Assembly: GCA_001642005.1 (NCBI GenBank) | Contig: LWCA01000436.1 | Location: 1 to 27,870, forward strand | DNA: 27,870 bases | Direction: 5' to 3' | DNA from: Intoshia linei | Lineage: Eukaryota > Orthonectida > Rhopaluridae | The notes under the pieces: model-generated | Seen by the model: only the letters and a program-made list of their open reading frames with translations | What the model was told of the DNA's origin: nothing | The model's database searches: none | Shown here: in pieces, positions 9,005-18,436 of the stretch | Layout of the letters: each line of letters opens with the position of its first letter | How positions within the stretch are numbered: position 1 is the stretch's first letter | Program-made: the position numbers and the translations under genes

Positions 9005-12000
9005 ATGTTTTTTTTAAGGTTATTTTTCAATAAAATAAAGAAATGTATTTTTAAAGTAAATAAAAGATGTGTTATTAGAGATATTTCTGATTTAGCAAAC
9101 TTTGAAAAGTTTTTTAAATCTTATTCAGGTAGGTCAAACCCGTTTATATGTTAAAGTATTAAATTCACTTTTTATTGCTGAATGATATCTATTTTAATTT
9201 AGCAACACTGAAACCAAATACAGAAAAAGGAAATAAGGGATCACCAGGTTATTTTAAAATAATTTGAAATATTGCGCATGTTCACTGAAAATTCTTTAGG
9301 TGTCATTTGATAAAAATGCTATATAGGGTGTTTTTATTGAAATTTACAATTAATTATAATTATTATTATTATAAAAATTAAAAAATGTAAGGTATTCAAA
9401 CTATGCACTTTGTAAGTTTTTTATTTTTTCCCAATGTATTTTGTTTTTATTTTATAATTATATAAATGTGTAAGAATATATATATTATATAATGTGTATA
9501 TAATTTTTATGCATTGTAACTTACAGTAAGTGCAAAAATAGAAATTTAATGTAGTAATTAAAGTTTAGTGTAGCGTTACCCAACTGCCTACACCGCATAA
9601 TTTTCCATGGTCTCAGAAGTATATGTATAAAATATGGAAAAACGATCCTTAGAGATCGGGACTATTTACATACTATTACTAGGGAAAATTTACATACACG
9701 TCAATTTATTTTTCTCATTTCACTTTTCTTAATAAAAATGTTAGGAAACGCTGGTTTAGAATCTAAACTTGAGATTACACTATAGATGTTTATTTTTTGG
9801 TTTTTTCGGTTAAATGTCAAGTAAATAAAAATTTTTAGGTGAACGAGGTAGAGATGGGGAAATGGGTTTAAGAGGATTAGCTGGCGAAACTGGTGCAACT
9901 GGTTTTATAATTACTTTTTGTTGTTAATTTTATTAGGAAGTAGAGGATTGCAAGGCATAAAGGGAGAAATAGGATCAATGGGAATTAAAGGTACCAATTT
10001 AAATTTAATAAATATACTAAAAAATACAATAGGACAGCAAGGAACATTAGGTTTTCCAGGTCCACAGGGGCGTAATGGATTGCCAGGTTTAATGAATTAA
10101 TAATTATCTATTTATATCTAGGAACTAACGGGTTTACTGGATTGCAAGGACCCAGAGGTATATTAATTACTAAAAATAAACATTTATTTATAGGTCAAAA
10201 AGGAGAAATTGGCAATGGAGGATTTCCTGGAATAGATGGAAAAGCTGGATTAGACGGATTATCAGGCATTCCTGGATTACCCGGAAAAAACGGTGTGAAA
10301 TTAATTTATTTAAAATTTTTTTTATTTTCCTGATAATTCCATTCTAAATTATACTTTATTTTCAATTATATTTCTTTTATTTCTATTTTTTTTATATTTC
10401 TAATTACTTATAATTATAATTAACAACAATTTCTAAAGCATTTCAACCAAACTAAAAACATTTTCCGTTAGTTTAATGTTATAAAATAATTAAGATACAG
10501 TAGTAATCTCAAAGATTACCATTAGAGCCGAACGTAACATAATTTCAGACCTTATTCGTAAGCGGGGCGCCGTAAAGTTCATTTTTCAGAAATGATATTT
10601 ATAAAAATTATACACAAAAAATTATATATATCTATTCCAGATTCTAGGATATTGTGGACATGAACAGATGTGACTAGATCTATATGATATTACGCAACAT
10701 GTGAACATTTGTTTGTACCTATTTTTTATTTTCAGGTTAACCTATAGTGTAGTAGGGTCGGCTCTTTTGACTACCGCTAGGAATAGAACCAACTTAAACT
10801 ACTTTTTATATAAATTATATGAGTTTATCTAATTTTTTAATATCTTCACTAAAAGTGACCAGTTCAAAAAAGATTAGTAGTTTTTACAATTTTGAGACTA
10901 AAAATGTAATCCAAATTGACAGAAATTAAATAATATAATTTAAAATCCTGGAACATGGATGAAATTGACGAGGAGGACACATAAACAAATAAAAAAGGAA
11001 ATTTAATTTGTGAGTCAAGAGTCTTGACTCAAGACCCATGAAAAATGTTAAAATTCTAGGAAATGTGAACCTATTGACAAATCAGATATAATTTATATTA
11101 AAATTTAGGTATTGACGGGATAAATGGTTTGCCTGGTTTTAAAGGAAGCAAAGGGTTAGATGGACAAATTGGGATACCTGGTTTTCCAGGTACAAAAGGA
11201 AATAAAGGTATATAAATCTCATAATTCCTAGTTGATATATTAATGAGTATATTGGTTAAATAGTGTAATCTCTAATATTTAAATTTTTAATATTATCAAG
11301 GTGATATTGGTTTGACTGGATTATATGGACCGAAAGGAGATAGAGGAGTAAAAGGAAATTTGGGACCAATTGGAGTGAAAGGCGTACCTGGTTTTCCTGG
11401 TTTGAAAGGTAAAATTTAGTATATAAAGATAATTAAAAAATACATAGTGTTATGTCATAATAATAATAATAAATAATTTTAATTTTACTAATCATTTAAA
11501 ACAGGAAATGATGGATTAATTGGTAAAAAAGGAGATAGTGGCATACCAGGAAGTATTGGTCCAATTGGTTCTCCTGGGCTGAAAGGTATTTGTATAATAA
11601 TTTTCTAGAAAATAATTCTGGGGTAGTGTTTCTCAATTTCTTTTGCTGAGAGTACAATAACAACATATTGAAATTTTGACAGCACATCATGAAAAAATAA
11701 ACATTTACAGAAGTTTTACTAACCTCATTTGTGTTATTGGTCTTTTTATAATTTTTTTCAAAATAGACCAATGGTCTATCTTAGAATCCATTTTAGAGAA
11801 TTTAAAAAATTTTTAATAATTTCGATGAAGATTCTATGACATTAAGTGAAATTAAATTGTTTAAATTTCTCATAAATCAAACATTAACCTAATGTCTAGG
11901 GCAGTTTTTTATGGCAAAATGCCATTTTTTATATGATAATCAGCACGAAATTACAAGCATTATGATATCAATATCATGTTTATTAATTAGCTAATTAACA

Positions 12001-14461
12001 ATTTATAAAGTCAATAAATGGCATAAAGTCAAAATTTTTATTAAAGGATATTCGACTTAAAAAAATAATATTTATGATATAATGAACAATAAAATTGAAC
12101 AAATACCACTTTATCTATACAATTTATTAAGAAAAGCGACATCTACCACAAATAGTGTTGAACGGAGTTTCAGTTTGTTAAAAAAATTGCTAACTAAACA
12201 GAGGCAATTTTTACTAGTTAATGTTAAGAAGTATATTATTATACTACCACAGGGGTCGTCATAGATGGTCGATTTGTTTAAAACTAATTAAATTTTATTA
12301 AAAAATATAAAAATACATTTAAATTTTAAATGTAATTTGAACTTCAATGAAATATAAAATATTATATTATGTCTAAAATTTATTTGTTGGCGAACTATTT
12401 CATCTTAACCAATTAAAAAAGCTCATAAAATGTAAATAATAATGCTAATAAAGGTCATTTTGTTAATAAGAATGAATTTAGATAAGAAAAAAATTTTGGG
12501 GGTCAATTCAATACTAAAATTTTTTTGGGGTCGATTGACTAAAAGTCGTGACGTCCTCTGTACTACAATGAACATTAATAATTTTTAACATCTCTAATCA
12601 CACAATGAGATTTAAATCGTTTTTTTGATTCGGGGCCTATGAGAATATTAAAATAAAGATGTTTAAATATTGTATTGATTTAATTTAAGGCCTACGATAG
12701 GAAGGTTTGGGGTACAATTCAGTTGGTATTAACCATAAAAACAAACAAAAATTTTAAAGTCAGATAAAGTCAGTAATTTCATTTTTAGGTCAGTTTTTTT
12801 GTTATTCTATAGGTCAATAAAAAATTGCCCTACTAATGTCTGAAAAAAAATAATTGAGAAAGTTAAAATATGATTTGATTTAATTTAAATAATTATACAA
12901 GAAATTATCACGACACCTCCAAATCTCAGGCGGTACACCATTGTCCATAAAAAAAGTTTGATAAACACTTTTCTGGGTATGGTGGAATGGCCATCGAATA
13001 TCGATAAAAATTTTTATTTTTATTTGTTTTCAAATTTATCAAAATATTTTTTTAACCTTCAAAAATTGACCCATTTTTCTGAAAAATTATGGGATTTTTA
13101 GAATTGGGATTTAATAGTATTAAAAATATCGATTATAATTATTAATCAAAATATTTTAGGAAGTTTCGGTTCTAAAGGTAAATATTACATATTTTATTTA
13201 TTTATAAATGTTTTAATTATATTTTTGTAGGGGATAAAGGAAACAGAGGTATCTAAAATATTTTGTATTAATATACAATGTATTAGGTGATATGGGATTT
13301 AACGGTAAAGATGGTAGTAAAGGTGATAAAGGATTACTCGGGTTAAGAGGTAAATATTTTAATACATTTACTATTAATATTATTATTAATAGGTTATCCA
13401 GGAGTCAAGGGAGACAAAGGTGAAAGAAGTCAAAAAGGTTTATATAAATAAATTCAATTATACTAAATCTAATTAGGAGAAAAAGGTGTAATAGGTTCAC
13501 TGGGAATTAAAGGAAGTCATGGAAATGATGGAAATCCTGGTTTATAAAAGATTTAATATCATAAAAAATTCATATAGGTCAAAAAGGAAACCAAGGCGAG
13601 CGTGGTATTATGGGACCTTCTGGTTTAAAAGGAAAAGATGGAGGTAAGGGAGGAAAGGGCGATAGAGGGAATTCAATAATTGGTCCAAAAGGTGATATAT
13701 AATGATATATTTTAGTCTTGCATGTGTTTTTTTGTTATTATCATTTTTAATAAATTAAAATAAAGGTGAACGCGGTCTACATGGATTTCATGGAAATAAA
13801 GGAAATGAAGGAAGAGCTGGACAACCAGGATCTAAAGGTACGTGAGATCTTTACTTTGATGGATTAATTCGAAAATGAATATAAATTTGTAGGAAATGCA
13901 GGTGAAATGGGTAGAATTGGTTTAAGTGGCCCAAAAGGAGAAATGGGCGCAATAGGCTCACCTGGATTATATGGATTACCAGGAACACGGGGAAAAGATG
14001 GTTTGAATGTATATTTTTTTTATAATTGTGAAAAGGGATTGATGGAAAAGACGGATTAAATGGGGCTAAAGGTTTTAGAGGATTTCCAGGTGTCAAAGGA
14101 GAGGAAGGAAAAATTGGTTTGTATCATAATATAACTATTATATTGAATATTAGGCCCTCAGGGAGTTGAAGGTAGGATTGGACTGGACGGATATCCAGGT
14201 ATTTTTAAATTTTAAAATGATTCTTGATTTCGTATTTTATAGGTTCGCCTGGAAGAAAGGGAGATAAAGGTGTTGAGGGGATGTAATTTAAATAATTATT
14301 ATTTATAAACAATTATATTTTTAGACATGGATTACCCGGATCTAAAGGTACATTTGAATATATAAAAACAACAAAAATAATATTTAGGTGAACCAGGCCA
14401 ATTGATAAGAGAAATTCCAGTTAAAGGCTATAAGGGATCTAAGGGCAATATTGGCGCGTAA
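9005..14461 (+). CDS. Non-fibrillar-type collagen chain, 23 exons
   Basis: Exons: 9005-9128, 9203-9247, 9839-9901, 9937-9990, 10033-10086, 10122-10157, 10194-10292, 11109-11207, 11301-11408, 11505-11585, 13160-13177, 13231-13248, 13287-13349, 13393-13437, 13477-13539, 13578-13691, 13766-13837, 13893-14000, 14036-14116, 14154-14198, 14243-14282, 14325-14347, 14388-14461. They join in frame to 508 residues. Residues 1-41 are basic, non-collagenous and weakly hydrophobic at the start (MFFLRLFF). Nearly all the rest is Gly-X-Y. Introns split the Gly codon (G|gt...ag|GN) everywhere except one, and exons are 18, 36, 45, 54, 63, 72, 81, 99 or 108 bp. Imperfections: a Gly-to-Ser in GERSQKG (exon 14), a four-residue gap NSII (exon 16) and QLIREIPVK in the last exon. 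No C-terminal globular domain is seen; the chain ends GNIGA-stop. A phase-2 donor (GC|gtaata, 14458) could lead to a short exon at 14671-14731. The N-terminal exon is the least certain part. Confidence 0.85.
12082..12249 (+). pseudogene. Remnant of a hAT transposase, C-terminal dimerisation domain
   Basis: An open stretch contains [17 protein letters not shown] followed by [15 protein letters not shown], the signature of the hAT dimerisation domain at the transposase C-terminus. Only about 50 residues are recognisable; nothing convincing of the catalytic part lies upstream. It sits in collagen intron 10 on the plus strand. The frame is cut at 12249 by the MITE described next; beyond the MITE the old frame would end almost at once (caa tga), the expected C-terminus. 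Confidence 0.75.
12250..12560. mobile_element. hAT MITE, 311 bp, inserted in the hAT transposase remnant
   Basis: Terminal repeats are CAGGGGTCGTCA at the left and, reverse complemented, CAGAGGACGTCA at the right (10 of 12 match). The 8-bp flanks are tactacca (12242-12249) and tactacaa (12561-12568), 7 of 8 identical, a good hAT target-site duplication. There is no coding content. Confidence 0.78.
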
Positions 14462-14482
14462 TATTTATAATATACAGTGTAT

Positions 14483-14488
14483 ATTAAA
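14483..14488 (+). promoter_or_regulatory. Candidate poly(A) signal ATTAAA of the collagen gene
   Basis: ATTAAA lies 21 nt after the collagen stop codon (14459-14461). The variant is common in this AT-rich sequence, so the support is weak. Confidence 0.3.
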
Positions 14489-14533
14489 CACTAAAAATAT
14501 TAAATACTGATATTCCTAGTATTTAAAAAGCAC

Positions 14534-14554
14534 AAATTGTACAATGTACAATTT
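14534..14554. repeat. Palindrome of two 10-bp arms around one base
   Basis: AAATTGTACA, one base, then TGTACAATTT. It lies in the 3' flank of the collagen gene. The gtacaatg core also occurs in the palindrome at 8887-8904 and at several other places in the window. Confidence 0.45.
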
Positions 14555-14675
14555 TACTAAAATTAAATGTTTTGTACAACAAATGGTTTAAAATTTAATC
14601 ATAATTAGAAGTTGTCATAAATTACACACAAGTGACTTTTTTTAAGAATTTTATAAATTTTAATTTTTAGCAGAA

Positions 14676-14727
14676 ACTATCAATACACAGACAAACCTTC
14701 ATATTGGATGTTTTCTGTATTGATAGT
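14676..14727. repeat. Inverted repeat of about 13 bp, downstream of the collagen stop
   Basis: actatcaataca at 14676-14687 pairs with tgtattgatagt at 14716-14727 across a 28-nt loop. It lies within the optional terminal exon proposed at 14671-14731, so that exon could instead be just the sequence of a hairpin. Confidence 0.5.
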
Positions 14728-14852
14728 ATAGTTAAAATAATTAGAAAATTGTTGTAAATAGAAAATTAGATTAGGTTGAGATGTCTAAAAAAGTTTTAAA
14801 ATTTTTTAAATAAATGATAAAATACGATATATAGTGCGTTTTATAATGTTAA

Positions 14853-14935
14853 CTAGCTTGGCTGTTTTGTACTACGTACAAACAGCACCTAGCTCTGCTG
14901 AGGGTACTCGTTTATTATACCAAAAAAATAAATTC
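14853..14935 (-). mobile_element. Helitron 3'-end fragment
   Basis: On the minus strand it ends CTAG|T after the best hairpin of the family: gctgtttgtac and gtac(a)aaacagc around three bases (plus 14861-14886). Similarity to the copy at 1907 runs through the caccaaaaaaataaattcac-like stretch to about 14935. No TC 5' end was found. An open frame crossing it (14834-15022) resembles a small secreted peptide but is repeat sequence. Confidence 0.68.
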
Positions 14936-15570
14936 ACTACAACATACTACTATGCTTTTCAACCCATTTTGGTTGGCGACACACATTTCAATCTGAAAAC
15001 TTTTTGCGACACACCAATCTAAAAATATACTATTGATTCGTTGAAACGAAATTTTCACATTTTGAAAAATTTAAGATATCGCGACAACTTTAGTATACAG
15101 GTCGTGTAGTTTTCTATATAAATTACCATGGTGAAAGTATTTTTTAATAAAAAATTGTATTGAAGTGGGGCACACCATTTGAATATTCTCATGCAAATAT
15201 CTTATGTAAAAATTAAAACTGATCTTCATTTAAGAAATTATTCATTTTTGACGATATCTATTGTCAACGTCTTTTGGTGTGATCCTCATGTTTAGCTATG
15301 TAAGCCAATATTTTAAATTATACCAAAACTCAATTTTTATGGAGGTTAATTATGATGAAAAATATAGTATTTTTGTAATATTCGTAAGAATTGCATCACG
15401 ACTAAAACTCAAAATAAAGAAATCTAGTCTAAATTTAAATAATAAAAATATATATATTAACAACATGGACCAATAGAAAAAACCTGTTGTCATACATAAG
15501 TTGGCAAGACATTATTTCGTCTGATTATAATGAGACAACATTTTACTTATAAGATATGGCTATCATATAA
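14936..15570. other. Intergenic sequence, probably decayed repeats
   Basis: No supported gene. Phrases such as ggcgacacacatttcaatctg and gcgacacaccaatct look like pieces of old transposons, but no termini could be paired. A 71-codon open frame at 15261-15476 is not recognised and starts at a non-ATG codon. Confidence 0.4.
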
Positions 15571-15776
15571 TATATTATATTAAATTTGAAACAGAATGAT
15601 ATATCTCATTATCTCAAGGTGTTTAATTATGAAATTTAATTAATTGATATTTTTCATGGGTAATAGCGAAATTTGATCTAAAAAATAGTACATTTTGTAT
15701 TCATAATTATTATTAAATTGTTATGTCTTATTCCAAAATGTTGTTTAAAAAATGAAGTGGGTAATATCAAAATAAG

Positions 15777-15794
15777 TACAGTACATGTACTGTA
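15777..15794. repeat. Perfect 18-bp palindrome, shortened in repeat copy 2
   Basis: TACAGTACATGTACTGTA is self-complementary. The corresponding place in copy 2 (near 16994) reads aagtactgtaat and lacks 11 bp, consistent with loss at a palindrome. Confidence 0.55.
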
Positions 15795-15943
15795 ATATGG
15801 GTAATATAGTAAAAAAGGTTGGAAAACACTGCTCTAACCTCAGACCTTCTCTACCTACTTACATACATACTAATACTTTTTTATCTCTCGCAATAAAACA
15901 ATATACAATTTATTATAAAAGCAATTGTAAGTATACAATGTTG

Positions 15944-16773
15944 TTATAAAGTACGAACAAGTAATTGTAGTTGATTTTCATTTTTCGTTAAACGAAATGC
16001 CCTTTTTATTTTAGCTATTGCTCTTTCTGCTGGATCATTGACTACGGGCGCATCTCCTATTGGTGTCAAAAATAAATTCAAGTACACGTTATATTTAGAA
16101 AATCTTTGAATTGCAACGGAGGATATAGTTTTCAAGGAATAAATATTGTATTCCATTAATTCATTGAATCTAATTTATATAATATAAAAAAACTAAAAAT
16201 ATTTTAATTTACCTCTCAATCGTTTTTTTGTCATTATTTATTGCACGCTTAGCTGAAGCTGCATCAAGCCAAAATATCAAGTATCCATAAATAACGAAGA
16301 CTATGAAACTTCTGACTTTTTCAGTATTCACAAGTTTTAGAATGAAAGCTTTAATAATATACAGTATCCTGCCCATCCATCTTGCTTTAGAAACCGATCC
16401 TGATTTCTTTAATTTTACTTTTGTACCATTTACAATAGCCAACGCCAATACAAAACATTCTGCGTAATTACCTCGACTATGATTTAAACCATCCTTAAAT
16501 TTTAGTATTGTGCATGTCATGTTGATGTCATTAAAGGTGTTAATATTTGGAGCAATTTTAGGTTTATAATATATATCATTATGGTCGATGTAGTATTCTT
16601 GAACCTTTTTGACTTCATACACTGTAATGTCAGAAGATGTGGTGTCGCCAAACAATGCTCTAAAACCATGCGTCAATATTATTTCAAATATATGATGACG
16701 ACACGGCAAATTGAGTATATCATGTAACAAATTGGTCAAAATTTTGACACTACCTATGTTTTTAGAAGTATTT
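15944..16773 (-). pseudogene. Transposase-like gene, copy 1: open but truncated at its 5' side
   Basis: Minus-strand exon a (16773 to 16213) and exon b (16169 to 15944) are joined by a 43-bp intron, AG|gtaaat...aattag|A. The product reads NTSKNIGSV, then LPCRHHIFE, later ARWMGRILY and NNDKKTIER, ending with VNDPAERAIA. I recognise this as the transposon-derived family common in aphid and Hydra genomes, with motifs resembling an RNase-H-like hAT-type transposase; I cannot give it a firm name. The frame is intact as far as the N at 16774, where it stops abruptly. Activity cannot be judged because the N-terminal half is absent. Confidence 0.68.
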
Positions 16774-16774
16774 N
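16774..16774. other. Single undetermined base (N) at the repeat junction
   Basis: The only N noticed in the window lies exactly between the two repeat copies and inside the open frame of copy 1. This is where an assembler might have joined two contigs or haplotypes. Confidence 0.9.
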
Positions 16775-17972
16775 TATATTATATTAAATTTGAAACAGAA
16801 TGATACATCTCATTATCTCACGGTATTTAATTAGGCAATTTAATTAAAATTTAATTAATTGATATTTTTCATGGGTAATAGCGAAATTTGATCTAAAAAA
16901 TAGTACATTTTGTATTCATAATTATTATTAAAAAATTTTATGTCTTATTCCAAAATGTTGTTTAAAAAATAAAGTGGATAATTTCAAAATAAGTACTGTA
17001 ATATGGGTAATATAGTAAAAAAGGTTGGAAAACTCTGCTCTAACCTCAGAACTTCTTTTAATATACTAATACTTTTTTATCTCTCGCAATAAAACAATAT
17101 ACAATTTATTATAAAAGCAATTGTAAGTATACAATGTTGTTATAAAATACGAACAAGTAATTGTAGTTGATTTTCATTTTTCGTTAAACGAAATGCCATT
17201 TTCATTTTAGCTATTGCTCTTTCTGCTGGATCATTGACAATGGGCGCGTCTCCTATTGGTGTCAAAAATAAATTCCTGTACACGTTATATTTAGAAAATC
17301 TTTGAATTGCAACAAAGGATATAGTTTTCAAGGAATAAATATTGTATTCCGTAAATCTAATTTATATAATATAAAAAAACTAAAAATATTTTAATTTACC
17401 TCTCAATCATTTTTTCGTCATTATTTATTGCACGTTTAGCTGAAGCTGCATCAAGCCAAAATATCAAGTATCCATAAATAACGAAGACATGAAACTTCTT
17501 ACTTTTTCAGTATTCACAAGTTTTAGAATGAAAGTTTTCATAATATACAGTATTCTGCCCATCCTGATGTTCATGAGGATGCTGCTTTAGAAACCGATCC
17601 TGGTTTCTTTAATTTTACTTTTGTACCATTGACGATAGCCAACGCCAATTCACAACATTCTGCGTAATCAGCTCCACTATAATTTAAACCATCCTTAAGT
17701 TTTAGTATTGTGCATGCCATGTTGATGTCATTAAAGGTGTTAATATTTGGAGCAATTTTAGGAGTATAATATATATTATTATGATCGATGTAATATTCTT
17801 GAACCTTTTTGAACTCATCCACTGTAATGTCAGGAGATGTGGTGTTGCCAAACAATGCTCTAAAACCATGCGTCAACAACCACGTGTGTAACACACACAA
17901 CACGGCAAATTGAGTATATCATGTAACAAATTGGTCAAAATTTTGACACTACCTATGTTTTTAGAAGTATTT
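16775..17972. repeat. Direct repeat, copy 2 (1198 bp)
   Basis: The partner of 15571-16773. Differences include a shorter palindrome, an extra segment near 17566-17580, a replaced stretch near 17876-17900 and many substitutions. Unlike copy 1, its transposase frame continues on past the repeat boundary. Confidence 0.88.
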
Positions 17973-18090
17973 GAAGGGGTGGTATCATAAAAACAGCCGA
18001 TTACCTCCGACGTCAATTTGTAATCGTGAAGGAGATTATACACAGTATTTGCTGTAGTGATACCTTTTCTTTATCATGAGACATTATAAC
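17140..18090 (-). pseudogene. Transposase-like gene, copy 2: longer but broken
   Basis: Same family and same 43-bp intron (17357-17399) as copy 1. Exon b is 17140-17356. Exon a extends upstream past the repeat to about 18090, adding TSEVIGCFYDTTPSNTSKN; the DTT-x-SNT motif is typical of the family. It is broken by an insertion near 17566-17580 that replaces the ARWM region, by a one-base loss near 17488 relative to copy 1, and by a substituted stretch where copy 1 has CRHHIFE. It is therefore a pseudogene even though more of the gene survives than in copy 1. Confidence 0.7.
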
Positions 18091-18436
18091 AATTTCTGTA
18101 GAAATTAATCTAAAAAGTTTTATAACCTTATCGTGTTTTTATGCCAAAATTCTTTTTAATACTTGACCATTAGTTGGCAAATTTTTCTGGTTTATAATTA
18201 ATTATATTATTATTTATATTATTATTAATTATTATATTATTTAAATTATTTTAAATTTTACATGACATCTTCAATTAGCATAAATACTATAATTTTGTAT
18301 ACTATAATTAATAATGTAAAAATTTTTTATAATCGAAACCAAAAAAAATATAAAAATAGCTTGGAAGAAAATAAGTTAAAAACCATGATTTATTGAATAA
18401 ATAAGAAATAGTGATTCGCGACCATTTATAACCAAA

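Larger units (their letters stand above)
15571..16773. repeat. Direct repeat, copy 1 (1203 bp)
   Basis: Nearly the same sequence recurs at 16775-17972, with scattered substitutions and small indels. Both copies begin tatattatattaaatttgaaa and end tttttagaagtattt. The copies are separated only by a single undetermined base. Confidence 0.88.

Noticed and set aside
9248-9838. Additional collagen exons in the second intron (for example after tctttag near 9300)
   Set aside because: Every acceptor tested runs into a stop within a few codons, and no Gly-X-Y run is present.
10524-10770. Element bounded by tagagccgaac and ggtcggctctt in collagen intron 7, also echoed at 19710-19720
   Set aside because: Only about 8 bp of the two ends pair and no target-site duplication is visible, so it was not called as an element.
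14834-15022. Small secreted-peptide-like open frame ([19 protein letters not shown])
   Set aside because: The peptide-like part is the translated 3' end of the Helitron family; the same sequence recurs at 1907 and 6471 in other contexts.
15261-15476. 71-codon open frame between the collagen gene and the transposase repeats
   Set aside because: It starts at a non-ATG codon, is low in complexity, matches nothing and lies in decayed repeat sequence.
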